Counted from the stretch's first letter, positions 1 through 9,088 are shown. The stretch is DNA of 64,000 nucleotides from Clostridiaceae bacterium (GCA_014380625.1 JACMJL010000217.1:1-64000), one strand, 5' to 3'. Numbers and translations: made by a program. The notes: generated by a model from the sequence alone, not told the origin.

Positions 1-516
1 CAATTGAAAAGTGATCTGGATGTAATAAATAAAACTACTAAAGAGTCAAATTTACAGTATACTTTTTTAGAAGATACATTAAAAGTTACCTCGAGAATCA
101 GTAGTTTTAATTATAACCAGCAAGGGGCTAGACTATTATTATTCACCTCTGGATATTTAGGAATATTTTTTTTCGTCGCAACAGCTATAGTGTTGTTTTT
201 AAAGTTATTATCAGATATAGATAGCGATAAAAAGAGATTTAATTGTATGTACAAAATAGGAATTACAGAGGATGAGATAAAAAAACAGATAGGAAGTGAA
301 CTTAAACCACTATTTTTTATAGGACCCTTTCTTGGGATTCTATTAGCTTTTACTTATACCATGATTTTCAATCAAGACAGTTCAAATAATGTAAAAATGT
401 ATCATTTGTATTCTAATATAATAGTTTCTTTAATATTTTTGTGTATACAAATTTTATATTATTTTATCTGCAAAAGAACTTATTATGATGAGATTTTAGA
501 AGATCATTTAACTTAA
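1..516 (+). CDS. FtsX-like ABC transporter permease, C-terminal part (5' end outside window)
   Basis: The reading frame is already open at base 1, so the upstream part of the gene lies outside the window; the TTG at base 4 is not believed to be the start. The visible 170 or so residues have a first membrane segment at about residues 45-67, a charged loop containing KRFNCMYKIGITEDEI, and two further hydrophobic segments near 100-120 and 135-155. The 'YKIGIT..EI' element followed by two helices is the usual C-terminal layout of FtsX/BceB-type permeases of peptide-antibiotic ABC exporters. The partner ATPase is not visible. Substrate unknown. Confidence 0.7.
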   Translation, partial: QLKSDLDVINKTTKESNLQYTFLEDTLKVTSRISSFNYNQQGARLLLFTSGYLGIFFFVATAIVLFLKLLSDIDSDKKRFNCMYKIGITEDEIKKQIGSELKPLFFIGPFLGILLAFTYTMIFNQDSSNNVKMYHLYSNIIVSLIFLCIQILYYFICKRTYYDEILEDHLT

Positions 517-548
517 ATATAAGAGAAATATAGAGGTGTATTTAAATA

Positions 549-577
549 TTGACAATATATAGAAATGTTGATAATAT
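549..577 (+). promoter_or_regulatory. Sigma-A-type promoter of the valS T-box leader
   Basis: TTGACA at 549-554 and TAATAT at 572-577 are separated by 17 bases. Transcription would start near 584, just before the T-box. Confidence 0.6.
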
Positions 578-604
578 ATATAATAATATTAATATCATAA
601 ACAA

Positions 605-872
605 ATGCATTGATGAGGAAGAGTAATTACGTATTTGAAATAAAGAGAGGGAATGCTGGTGGAAATTTCCCGTGATTTGCGTGATGAATGTAGCCTCGGA
701 GCTTTAAACCGAAAACTTTTTGTGCGTAGGCTTTAACGGAATTCCCACTGTTAAAAGGGAAATAGTATCGGCATATATGCCCGCACTATACTGAGAGTGT
801 ACATATGTACAAAGCTAGGTGGTACCACGGAGTTTTACCCTTCGTCCTATATATTAGGACGAAGGGTTTTTT
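605..872 (+). promoter_or_regulatory. T-box leader (tRNA-sensing riboswitch) of valS
   Basis: Stem I begins with GATGAGGAAGAGTAA (about 610), carries the GGTGGAAA element (about 658) and has the specifier side GAATGTAGCCTC at 686-697. Read by the same alignment as the thrS leader below, the specifier is GTA (Val, 690-692) followed by a purine. The T-box proper GGTGGTACCACGG lies at about 818-830, and a terminator follows (CTTCGTCCTA / TAGGACGAAG, then a T run). Uncharged tRNA-Val is expected to stabilise the antiterminator and turn on the downstream synthetase gene. The T-box identity is certain; the exact specifier triplet is my reading. Confidence 0.93.
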
Positions 873-936
873 GTTTTTCTAATTGTTCAATTAAGTGTAA
901 TAAATTATCTTATTTTAATTTTAGGAGGAATGCGTA

Positions 937-3336
937 ATGTTAAGTAAAAAATACAATCATATTGAGTCAGAAACGAAATGGAGGGAATATTGGAAAAATT
1001 TTAATATATATAAGTATGATTTTGAAAGTGAAAAGGAAACATTCTCCATAGACACACCGCCCCCGACAATAAGCGGAAGCCTTCATATAGGACATATATT
1101 TTCCTATACACAGGCTGAGATAATAGCTAGGTTTCAAAGAATGCAGGGTAAGAATGTATTTTATCCCCTTGGATTTGATGATAATGGGCTGCCTACAGAA
1201 AGACTTGTAGAAAAGGAACAAAATATAAGAGCAGTTGAGATGCCACGGGATGAATTTATTGAAAAATGTCTTATAACAACTAACAAGTATGAAGAAGAAT
1301 TTAAAAATCTTTGGCTTTCAATGGGATTTAGTGTAGATTGGAACCTTCAATATGAAACCATAAACACTAGGGTACAAAAAATATCTCAAAAGGCCTTTTT
1401 AGATATGGCCAGGGCAGGGAAAGCATATATTAAGGAATCACCTGTTTTATGGTGTACAACATGCCAAACCTCAATTGCACAGGCAGAGCTTGAGAGTAAA
1501 GATACGGAAACCACATTTAACTATATACCATTTTTAGTAGATGGAGAGGAGTTATTAGTTGCAACCACAAGACCAGAGCTTCTTTATGGTTGTGTATGTC
1601 TATTTGTAAATCCGGAGGATGAAAGATACTTAAAATATATAGGCAAAAATGCATTAGTTCCATTGTATAATTATAAAATACCAATTCTAGCAGATGAAAA
1701 GGTAAGCCTTGAAAAGGGAACGGGAGTAGTAATGTGTGCCACCTTTGGAGATATAACGGATGTTGAGTGGTATGAAAATCATAAGCTACCCTATAAAAAA
1801 GTTATAGAAAGTGACGGAAAAATAAATGATTATGTTCCATTAATAGGAGGAAGTAAGGTTTCAAAGGCTAGGGGAGAAATAATAGAACTTCTTAAGGTAA
1901 ATAACCTTTTAAGAAAAAGTGAAATAATAACCCATACAGTTTCAATTCATGAAAGGTGTGGAAAACCAATAGAAATAATACATTCAAAGCAGTGGTATAT
2001 AGATATTTTAAGTGAAAGAGAAAGATATTTAAAAGCTGCTGATGAAATAAATTGGTATCCGCCTACTATGAAAAACAGGTACATAGCTTGGGTTGAAAAT
2101 CTGAAATGGGATTGGTGCATATCAAGGCAAAGATACTTTGGCATCCAATTCCCACTATGGTACTGCCGTAAGTGTGGTAAGGTTATACTTGCAAAAGATG
2201 AGGAACTTCCAGTGAATCCGATGGAAGTAAAACCAGTTCTCGCATGTAGCTGTGGTAGTTTAGAATTTATACCAGAGACGGCTGTATTTGATACCTGGGG
2301 TACTTCATCACTAACACCATTAATAAATTCAAGCTGGAATACAGAAAATGATATAACTAAAAAACTTCTTCCAATGGGAATGAGGACACAGGCACATGAA
2401 ATAATTAGGACATGGACATTTTATACAATAGTTAGATGTTTGTTCCATACTGGAAGTCTTCCATGGAAGGATATTATGATATGTGGTTTTGTTTTGGCTA
2501 AGAAGGGCGAGAAAATAAGTAAGTCAAAAAATAATGCACCTTCTTCACCAAAGGAATTAATAGAAAAACATTCTGCAGATGCACTTAGATACTGGGCTGC
2601 TGGAGCAAAACTTGGAACTGATACTATGTTTTCTGAGAATGAACTTAAAATATCAAAAAGGTTTTTAAATAAGCTTTGGAATGCAGCTAATTTCGGTGTT
2701 ATGCAGCTTCAAGATTTTAATGGAGATAAGCCTATGGATATACTACCTATTGATCAATGGATAATTGAAAAAGTTAAAAGATTGGAATCGGTAGTAACAG
2801 TGAATTTAAATCAATACGAGATTGGTGTTGCAAAGCATGAAATAGATGAATTCTTTTGGAATGATTTTTGTGATGATTATCTTGAAATTGTGAAGGATAG
2901 ACTTTATAAACCGGAAATACATGGAATTGCAGAACGATTATCGGGGCAATACGCAATATATAAGGTACTCTTAGAAATTCTAAAGCTTTATGCCGTATAT
3001 GTACCCTATATTACTGAAGAAATATATCAGTCATATTATAAAGATTTTGAAAAAACAGTTTCAATACATACAATGCAGTGGGAAATTAAGTCTGATATTA
3101 GTAATGAAGATATATTATGCTTTGGAGAAAACCTTAAGAAAATTATAGGTGAAGTAAGAAAATATAAGTCGGAAAGGAATCTTTCATTAAAAGAGAAGAT
3201 AAATATACTAAAGATTAGTATCCCAGAAAATCAAGATGGTTACTTGAAAAAAACTTTACTGGACATTAAGGCATGTACATGGGCTGAGAAAATTGATATT
3301 AATTTTAGTGATAAATGTGATGTTGAAATAAATTGA
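937..3336 (+). CDS. valS: Valine--tRNA ligase, archaeal/rickettsial-type
   Basis: Class I aminoacyl-tRNA synthetase charging tRNA-Val. The HIGH motif is at residues 50-53 within PPPTISGSLHIGH, and KISKS is at about 526-530. The connective/editing insertion carries TTRPELL and the zinc-like cysteine pairs WCTTC and CRKCG. The length of 799 residues and the phrases GFDDNGLPTERLV and FSYTQAEIIARFQRM match the shorter archaeal-type ValRS rather than the roughly 880-residue bacterial type with PPPNVTGKLHLGHA. The start is ATG with GGAGG nine bases upstream. It stands alone behind a T-box. Whether a second, bacterial-type ValRS exists elsewhere cannot be seen here. The substrate call is supported by the GTA-like specifier in the leader. 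Confidence 0.92.
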   Translation: MLSKKYNHIESETKWREYWKNFNIYKYDFESEKETFSIDTPPPTISGSLHIGHIFSYTQAEIIARFQRMQGKNVFYPLGFDDNGLPTERLVEKEQNIRAVEMPRDEFIEKCLITTNKYEEEFKNLWLSMGFSVDWNLQYETINTRVQKISQKAFLDMARAGKAYIKESPVLWCTTCQTSIAQAELESKDTETTFNYIPFLVDGEELLVATTRPELLYGCVCLFVNPEDERYLKYIGKNALVPLYNYKIPILADEKVSLEKGTGVVMCATFGDITDVEWYENHKLPYKKVIESDGKINDYVPLIGGSKVSKARGEIIELLKVNNLLRKSEIITHTVSIHERCGKPIEIIHSKQWYIDILSERERYLKAADEINWYPPTMKNRYIAWVENLKWDWCISRQRYFGIQFPLWYCRKCGKVILAKDEELPVNPMEVKPVLACSCGSLEFIPETAVFDTWGTSSLTPLINSSWNTENDITKKLLPMGMRTQAHEIIRTWTFYTIVRCLFHTGSLPWKDIMICGFVLAKKGEKISKSKNNAPSSPKELIEKHSADALRYWAAGAKLGTDTMFSENELKISKRFLNKLWNAANFGVMQLQDFNGDKPMDILPIDQWIIEKVKRLESVVTVNLNQYEIGVAKHEIDEFFWNDFCDDYLEIVKDRLYKPEIHGIAERLSGQYAIYKVLLEILKLYAVYVPYITEEIYQSYYKDFEKTVSIHTMQWEIKSDISNEDILCFGENLKKIIGEVRKYKSERNLSLKEKINILKISIPENQDGYLKKTLLDIKACTWAEKIDINFSDKCDVEIN

Positions 3337-3365
3337 TTTAAACCTATAGCTCTTGTTATTAATCT

Positions 3366-4240
3366 TTACTGTACTCTCTCTAAAGTGAACTTCTGCCAGG
3401 AAAAACCGTTGGCAGGATATTGCTCTAAAGGTACGTTGTTGTCAGTCTGACCTCCAGGAATGTCAAAGCTTTGACCATCATGAGCGAAATAGAACTTGAA
3501 TTTGCCATCCGTTTGTGGTTCTATTCGCACTTTCTGGTCACCCATGAAATTATCTTAAAGTGACCGTTCCCGGCAGGCGCTATAGGCCATCTCTGGTTGC
3601 TGCTATTATAGTCATAGGTCCACTGGTTAATCCTGGCTCCATTAGAGGTATCTCCACCCAAAAGTAGTGGTTGCCAATGCCTTTAAATCAATTCCTGCCG
3701 CACTGCCCCAGAAATATACAAATTCACCCATGTTCATGTTTCTCGTAAAATTACCATTTTTTAAACCACGCTGTTCCGGCTGCAGGGAAGGAATCTGTAA
3801 TTGAAATACAATTGTTGTAGGCCCTCTGTGCTTCACTGGTCATGCCGAGCCCATTATACACGTCATAATTGAATATCTCACACCACTTGCTGTCCTTCCA
3901 GATACCGAAAGCAGGAGAACCCTTGGTTCCCTTGGTTGCACTTTCCACTATATGACCAACTTCATGGGTTACTGCATCCAGGTTCCAGCCAGTCTGGCTA
4001 ACGAAATCACTGCCACTCACGTCAATTACGTTACGGTAGTCATGACTTCCGTCATAGTAGTAAGCAGGGTGACCACCTCCATATTTTTTGTGGAGAATTA
4101 CATATAATCTTCCGTCTCCACCCATTGATCCATATGTTTGTTTTACATATCTCCATAAGTTAGTAGTGTAAGAATTAAGCCATGTTACATTTGTCTTGTT
4201 TATATCATCATCAAGATATACTGCTACATCATCATAATAT
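3366..4240 (-). pseudogene. Decayed secreted zinc metalloprotease with C-terminal lectin-like domain
   Basis: Read on the minus strand, the protein runs from about 4240 (YYDDVAVYLDDDINK) through WLNSYTTNLWRYVKQ and the metalloprotease motif DAVTHEVGHIVE (HExxH), to AGTAWFKKW at about 3751. There the frame shifts and a stretch seems to be missing before NFTRNMNMGEFVYFWG. A second shift at about 3655 leads into a domain with NGARINQWTYDYNSSNQRW, and a third at about 3545 into DGQSFDIPGG and QYPANGFSWQKFTLERVQ, stop at 3366. The N-terminus with a signal peptide is absent. With at least three frame changes and a missing start it cannot make the full protein. Its C-terminal repeat resembles the ricin-type module of the intact GH64 gene next door. 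Confidence 0.82.
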
Positions 4241-4665
4241 TTAAATCACTATAGATGATTAAATTCAAGTATAAACAGAATAATCAGATAATTGTACTAT
4301 TTTTATTAACATATATTACCATATCGTATTCTTTGTGATATAATTTATTCGTAAGCATAGATATTGGAATAATTAAGTGAATGCTTACTTTCTTATACAA
4401 TATGATTTTGACCAATAATATTCAGTGTTTTTTATTAATCAACGATGAGAAAGTAATACACCTATGAGATTAGTGCCCGTAAATTGGTTTGATTTATTAT
4501 GTTAGCTATACTTCTTTATAGAAAAAAGCAATATAGTTAAAAAGCAAGCGAATAGGGAGGTGGTGGAAATGCTTCTAGCGTGATGGGTTTAAATACTAAT
4601 GATAATTTTCAGTTTATAATTTTCTATTCAAAAACAAAATATTGAAAAGAAACGAGGTAATAAGT
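4241..4665. other. 425-base gene-poor stretch before the glucanase gene
   Basis: Holds a possible promoter for the plus strand (TTACCA at 4316-4321, TATAAT at 4339-4344, spacer 17). At 4555-4644 there is a GGGAGGTGG sequence followed by a short open frame reading GGNASSVMGLNTNDNFQF, which looks like a relic of a small glycine-rich protein; it has no convincing start codon (a GTG at 4580 is the only internal option). Nothing else recognised. Confidence 0.4.
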
Positions 4666-6462
4666 ATGTTTAAAAAAATATGTAGATCTGTATCTTTATT
4701 TACAGTGTTTTTGTTATTGTGCTCATTTATTACTAAAACCAATGTTTATGCAGCGGATTTTACAAATGGCGTCAGTGTATCAGGAAACACCTCTACAATT
4801 TGGTTTAAGTTTAACGGCAGTGCCAGCTGGGTAGATGTACATTATAAAATCAATTCAGGTAGTCAACTTAACTATCGAATGACTTACAACAGCAGTAATG
4901 CTAGGTATGAACAAAATGTCACTGTTGCTTCTACTGACAGCCTTAGTTATTCCTTCACCTATAATAATGGCACATCATCTTATGATACTGCATGGTTTAC
5001 TAATACAGTTACATCAGGGTCTGGAATCGTAAGTGGAACTGTTTACAAAATAACTTCTAAAGTTAGTGGGAAAGTGTTAGATGTTGATGGTGTATCAACT
5101 TCAGATAGTGCTAAAATGCATCAATGGACAAGTACTGGAGGCGCTAACCAACAATTCAAAGTTGTAGATGTTGGAGGTGGCTACTATAAATTAATTGCTG
5201 TACACAGTGGAAAGGCTCTTGATGTCCCCGGCTCTTCTAAAGTTAATGGTACTCAACTTCAACAATATACAGATAACGGTACAGATGCTCAAAAGTGGCA
5301 GATAGTAAATATGGGAAACGGCTATTCTAAAGTAGTTTCTAAAGCAAGCGGATTAACAATGGATGTAGCAGCTTCATCTAAAGTAGATGGTGCAGCTGTG
5401 CAGCAGTATACAGATAATGGTACTGACGCTCAAAGATGGTCTTTTACAGCAGTTACAACTCAACCTCAAGGATCAAATTCCATATATTCAATTGCAGCAT
5501 CCTCCATACCAACTCCAGCCATTGCTGGTGCGGTTAATATAAAGGTTATGAATGGAACTAATGGAGCTTATCCAGATAATAAAATATATTGGGCCGTAAT
5601 TGGAATTAATCAAGCAAATGGGAAATGGTCATATCTGGATCTATCCGGAAATCTGATTCCTATTTCTACGGCTATGAATGATGCAAGTGGTCATCTTACA
5701 AAAAATGGTGTTAATTATGCAAATATATACCATACTGTAGATCAAGCGTCTTACACAACCCTACCTAAATTATCTTCAGGAAGAATGTTTTTAAGTGTAG
5801 GTAGCCCTTGCTATATTAAAACATATGACAATGGCTTTGCCGGACCTAATGTTGATAATACATCAGATCCAAATAGGGATATCTATTTTGACTTTGTGGA
5901 ATTTACTGTAAACGATAGCGGATATCATGGAAACACTACTAGAGTTGATGGCTTCGGATTCCCTATACAACATAGGTTAGTAAACAGAGCAGGAAATTAT
6001 GACCAAACTACAGGAGAATTAGAATCTGAAACGCGTTCAGGTTTGTTTACTAAATATCAAAATGAAGTTACAAGCGAATTCAAAGCACTTGCAACATTAC
6101 AAGCTCCTTATAGAATAGTAGCTCCTATGCATGGTTCTTTCCAAGTTGGCGGTGCTAATGCAAATTACTTTGCTGGCTATTCTTCTTATTCTACTCAGGA
6201 TATATTATTGGGTACTAACGGGTTACAGCAAAATCCTCAAACTTGTGCTGCTATTAATAGGCATGTACTTAATGATACAGCTAACTGGAACAATCCTAGT
6301 GCATATTATAAAGCAGGTCCTGCTAACTTTTATGCTCAATTCTGGCACACACATAGTATAAACGCACTTGCATATGGATTCTGCTATGATGATGTAAATG
6401 GACAAGCAGCTTACCTTGAAGTGGGAGATCCAAAAGCATTATTAGTAAGGGTTGGTTGGTAA
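4666..6462 (+). CDS. Secreted beta-1,3-glucanase, GH64 family, with carbohydrate-binding and ricin-type modules
   Basis: A 598-residue exported protein. ATG 4666 is chosen over TTG 4642 because GAGG at 4654 precedes it and it gives a clean signal peptide (MFKKICRSVSLFTVFLLLC, cleavage near VYA-AD). Residues about 35-115 (WFKFNGSASWVDVHYKIN) look like a beta-1,3-glucan-binding CBM56-type domain. Residues 125-260 hold ricin-type repeats with QQFKVVDVGGGYYKL, QKWQIVNMGNGYSKV and QRWSF ends. Residues about 275-598 match the GH64 catalytic fold, including IYFDFVEFTV, FGFPIQHRL and the C-terminal AYGFCYDDVNGQ and DPKALLVRVGW. Likely degrades fungal, yeast or plant beta-1,3-glucan outside the cell. 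Monocistronic, followed by a terminator. Confidence 0.88.
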   Translation: MFKKICRSVSLFTVFLLLCSFITKTNVYAADFTNGVSVSGNTSTIWFKFNGSASWVDVHYKINSGSQLNYRMTYNSSNARYEQNVTVASTDSLSYSFTYNNGTSSYDTAWFTNTVTSGSGIVSGTVYKITSKVSGKVLDVDGVSTSDSAKMHQWTSTGGANQQFKVVDVGGGYYKLIAVHSGKALDVPGSSKVNGTQLQQYTDNGTDAQKWQIVNMGNGYSKVVSKASGLTMDVAASSKVDGAAVQQYTDNGTDAQRWSFTAVTTQPQGSNSIYSIAASSIPTPAIAGAVNIKVMNGTNGAYPDNKIYWAVIGINQANGKWSYLDLSGNLIPISTAMNDASGHLTKNGVNYANIYHTVDQASYTTLPKLSSGRMFLSVGSPCYIKTYDNGFAGPNVDNTSDPNRDIYFDFVEFTVNDSGYHGNTTRVDGFGFPIQHRLVNRAGNYDQTTGELESETRSGLFTKYQNEVTSEFKALATLQAPYRIVAPMHGSFQVGGANANYFAGYSSYSTQDILLGTNGLQQNPQTCAAINRHVLNDTANWNNPSAYYKAGPANFYAQFWHTHSINALAYGFCYDDVNGQAAYLEVGDPKALLVRVGW

Positions 6463-6485
6463 GATAACTTTTTATATTAAAATTT

Positions 6486-6523
6486 AAAGGAACCCCGGAT
6501 GGTAATCATCTGGGGTTTCTTTA
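6486..6523 (+). terminator. Terminator after the glucanase gene
   Basis: GGAACCCCGGATG pairs with CATCTGGGGTTTC around a short loop, with A's before and T's after, so it may act in both directions. Confidence 0.8.
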
Positions 6524-6605
6524 AATAGTTATACCAACTCAGGGGACGAGTAATCCTGCTATAAAAGAGGAACTACTAAATTAAGGTGAATGAAGCAATG
6601 CAAAA

Positions 6606-6642
6606 CAATAATAAATTATTGATAAACAATAATTTATTATTG
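6606..6642. repeat. Perfect 16-bp inverted repeat, AT-rich
   Basis: CAATAATAAATTATTG (6606-6621) and its exact reverse complement (6627-6642) flank a 5-base spacer. No long T run follows, so it is either a weak terminator or a DNA-level dyad. Function unknown. Confidence 0.6.
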
Positions 6643-6723
6643 CTTTATCTTTTGATATATAGTATTATAAGTGTGTCAGTTAGTAACCTTAGAAAGTAAT
6701 TATATAATTTGAGGGGATATTAT

Positions 6724-8070
6724 ATGAAGATTAAATTAATTCAACCTGCCATGATACCGAGACCGATGGATACAAAGTTAAAAACTAGAATGTCTCCATC
6801 ATTAGCCTTGTTAACCTTAGCAAATCTTACACCTAAAAAGCATCAGGTTATTATTGAAAATGAGAATGTCGAAAAGATAGATTTTGATGAACATGTAGAC
6901 TTAGTAGCAATAACTGTTACTGTAGATGTTATGAATAGAGCGGTAGAAATATCAAAGGAATTCCAAAAACGTGGTGTGCCTGTAATTGCAGGAGGTATAC
7001 ATATAACTGCAGATCCAGAGGCGGCTATTAATAATTTCGATGCAATAAATGTGGGAATGGCGGAGAGGGTTTGGAAAAAGATTCTTATGGATAAAGAGAA
7101 TAATTCACTTAAAAAGGTTTATTATGATATGGTAAATATGTCTGGAACAGAGATAGTATCACCAGACTATAATATTATTGATACTAAAAAATATTTATAT
7201 ACAAATATAATAAGTACAAGCAGAGGATGTCCTTTCAAGTGTGATTTTTGCTATAATAGTTGCTTGAATACCCTTAATACCTATATTAATAGACCTATAG
7301 ACCATGTAATTAAGGAGATAAATGCTTTAAAAACAAGGCATATAATGTTCATTGATGATAATTTTATTGGTAATCCACAAAGGACAAAAAAATTATTAGA
7401 GGCTATAAAACCTCTTAAATTAAAGTGGAATGCAGCGGTTACTTCAAATATTGTAGATATGCCTGAATTGTTAGATCAAATGAAGGAAACTGGTTGCCAA
7501 AGTCTTTTTATAGGCTTTGAAAGTATAAATTGCAAATCCTTGGAAAGCATTCATAAGGTACAAAATAGTGTAAGTAGGTACGAGAAACTAGTTGATGAAA
7601 TTCATAAAAGAGGAATAATGATAAATGCAAGTTTTGTTTTTGGGTTGGATGAAGATGATGTTTCTGTTTTTAAAAATACAATAAAATGGATAGTTAAAAA
7701 TAAAATAGAAACTGTAACCTCACATATTCTCACGCCTTATCCTGGTACAAAGTTATACTTATCATTATTAGGAGAAAATAGAATAGTAGATTTTAATTTG
7801 ACTCACTATAATACGGCTCAAGTTGTATATAAACCTAAGAATATGACAGAAGAAGAATTGTATAAGGGCTATATAGGGATATATAAAGAAGTATATAGCT
7901 TTAAAAATATAATAAAAAGAATACCTAAAACTAAAAAGCAAATAGCTCCATTTTTAGCCTTTAATCTATTTTACAGGAAATTCGGAAAATTATCTGAGGT
8001 ACTTTGTAATTTAATTTCATTTAATAAGATAGGAAAGTTTTTTAGATGGCTAACTTACCGAATAAAATAA
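6724..8070 (+). CDS. Radical SAM protein with N-terminal B12-binding-type domain
   Basis: 448 residues from ATG 6724, which follows GAGGGG; the TTG at 6709 lies inside that binding site. The N-terminal 140 residues have the Rossmann-like cobalamin-binding layout (SPSLALLTLANLTP, VDLVAITVTVDVMNRA, VIAGGIHIT). The [4Fe-4S]-binding motif C-x3-C-x2-C is GCPFKCDFC at about residues 168-176, followed by radical SAM strands (HIMFIDDNFIG, CQSLFIGFES, ASFVFGLD) and a C-terminal helical tail. Such proteins methylate or rearrange unactivated carbons; the substrate cannot be told, and there is no operon partner to suggest one. Confidence 0.85.
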   Translation: MKIKLIQPAMIPRPMDTKLKTRMSPSLALLTLANLTPKKHQVIIENENVEKIDFDEHVDLVAITVTVDVMNRAVEISKEFQKRGVPVIAGGIHITADPEAAINNFDAINVGMAERVWKKILMDKENNSLKKVYYDMVNMSGTEIVSPDYNIIDTKKYLYTNIISTSRGCPFKCDFCYNSCLNTLNTYINRPIDHVIKEINALKTRHIMFIDDNFIGNPQRTKKLLEAIKPLKLKWNAAVTSNIVDMPELLDQMKETGCQSLFIGFESINCKSLESIHKVQNSVSRYEKLVDEIHKRGIMINASFVFGLDEDDVSVFKNTIKWIVKNKIETVTSHILTPYPGTKLYLSLLGENRIVDFNLTHYNTAQVVYKPKNMTEEELYKGYIGIYKEVYSFKNIIKRIPKTKKQIAPFLAFNLFYRKFGKLSEVLCNLISFNKIGKFFRWLTYRIK

Positions 8071-8111
8071 AGGACAAAGGGTTGGTACAATTTCCTGTTG
8101 ATAAGCGATGT

Positions 8112-8801
8112 CTATTTTTGAAGTATATCCTTAAGTTCCATCAAATTAGAAATCTCATAAGTGGGTTTTATTGCGGTTTTATTTACAATTTTACTAGGAT
8201 TAAACCAGCATGTATCTATACCAAAATTTAGCCCACCTTGTATATCAGAGGTTAAGCTATCACCTACTAGCAAAACCTTGCTTTTGTCAGTATGCTTTAT
8301 ATTGTTTAAAGCATGTTCAAATATTTTAGGGTCTGGCTTTGAAACTTTAACTTCCTCAGATACTACTATATCCTCAAAGTATTTTGCTATAATAGATTTT
8401 CGTATTCTAGTATCCTGAACATCCTTAAGACCATTTGTAATTATTGTAAGTCTATAATTTTTATGCAGACTTTCTACAAGTTCCATACTATCATCGTACA
8501 AAAATGATGCCAAAGACAAATGTTTTATATATGATTTAGCAAATTCAACCTCATCAAATCCAGCATTTAGGCTATCCGATAATCTTTTAAATCTTTCAAC
8601 CTTTAACTTTTTCTGAGTAATAAGACCATTTTCAAGCTCTTTCCATATAGCAGTATTTATAGCCTTATATACTTTTAAATGGTGATTTTCATCATATTTT
8701 ATATCAAATTCAAGCAAAGTATTTTGAAGGGCCTCTTTTTCAGATTTTTTAAAATCAAATAAAGTTTCATCTGCATCAAATATTATAATCTGGTACTTCA
8801 T
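8112..8801 (-). CDS. yjjG: HAD-superfamily nucleotidase, YjjG family
   Basis: 229 residues. The HAD nucleophile motif FDADETLFDF has its two aspartates at residues 9 and 11; motif II is TIITNGL, the lysine is in KVSKPDPKIF, and motif IV is LLVGDSLTSDIQGG. This matches YjjG/YfnB-type pyrimidine nucleotidases, which clear noncanonical nucleoside monophosphates and so protect the cell from mutagenic nucleotides. It converges with the radical SAM gene and is divergent from the MutS2-like unit; its start is about 50 bases from the promoter of that unit. Confidence 0.82.
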   Translation of the reverse strand: MKYQIIIFDADETLFDFKKSEKEALQNTLLEFDIKYDENHHLKVYKAINTAIWKELENGLITQKKLKVERFKRLSDSLNAGFDEVEFAKSYIKHLSLASFLYDDSMELVESLHKNYRLTIITNGLKDVQDTRIRKSIIAKYFEDIVVSEEVKVSKPDPKIFEHALNNIKHTDKSKVLLVGDSLTSDIQGGLNFGIDTCWFNPSKIVNKTAIKPTYEISNLMELKDILQK

Positions 8802-8851
8802 AATAAATCTCCTTATAGTGTTAGTATTTCTAATTATAACTTAATACAAAG

Positions 8852-8880
8852 TTGTAAACAAGAAACACCCATGTTATAAT
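8852..8880 (+). promoter_or_regulatory. Promoter of the MutS2-like unit
   Basis: TTGTAA (8852-8857) and a perfect TATAAT (8875-8880) with a 17-base spacer. The start near 8887 leaves only about 25 bases before the first leader ORF. Confidence 0.7.
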
Positions 8881-8911
8881 TAATTTAATTCTATACGAAG
8901 GAGAATGTTTT

Positions 8912-8935
8912 ATGGATAAGGTAGTTCTTAACTAA
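8912..8935 (+). CDS. Leader peptide MDKVVLN upstream of the MutS2-like gene
   Basis: A seven-codon ORF (ATG 8912, stop TAA 8933-8935) with a strong GAAGGAG site seven bases upstream, placed right after a good promoter and right before a structured region that ends in terminators. This is the layout of ribosome-mediated attenuators, in which a ribosome stalled on a short ORF changes downstream folding. Being only seven codons it could arise by chance, but the Shine-Dalgarno sequence and context support real translation. Confidence 0.6.
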   Translation: MDKVVLN

Positions 8936-8940
8936 GTAAT

Positions 8941-9088
8941 TAAATATTTAAGTTTAAAAATCCGAAAAGCCTATAAGTAATAGGTTTATTTAGTTGCGAA
9001 TTTTTAAATTTAAACTTAGATGAGAACACGCAGAAACTAAATCCTTTGGTATTTAGCAGATTAACCGCGGGTGAGCGGTATTTTTTTG
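8941..9088 (+). promoter_or_regulatory. Structured attenuator leader with first terminator
   Basis: After the leader ORF a long-range pair forms (TTTAAAAATCCG at 8953-8964 with CGAATTTTTAAA at 8997-9008), enclosing a CCTAT/ATAGG hairpin (about 8970-8984). CTAAAT at 9037-9042 can pair with either of two ATTTAG copies, one upstream (8988-8993) or one downstream (9051-9056), so two folds exclude each other. The leader ends in a GC-rich stem ACCGC/GCGGT (9064-9068, 9075-9079) followed by seven T's. A second mini-ORF, MRTRRN, starts at 9020 but has no clear binding site. No known riboswitch class was recognised. Confidence 0.65.
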
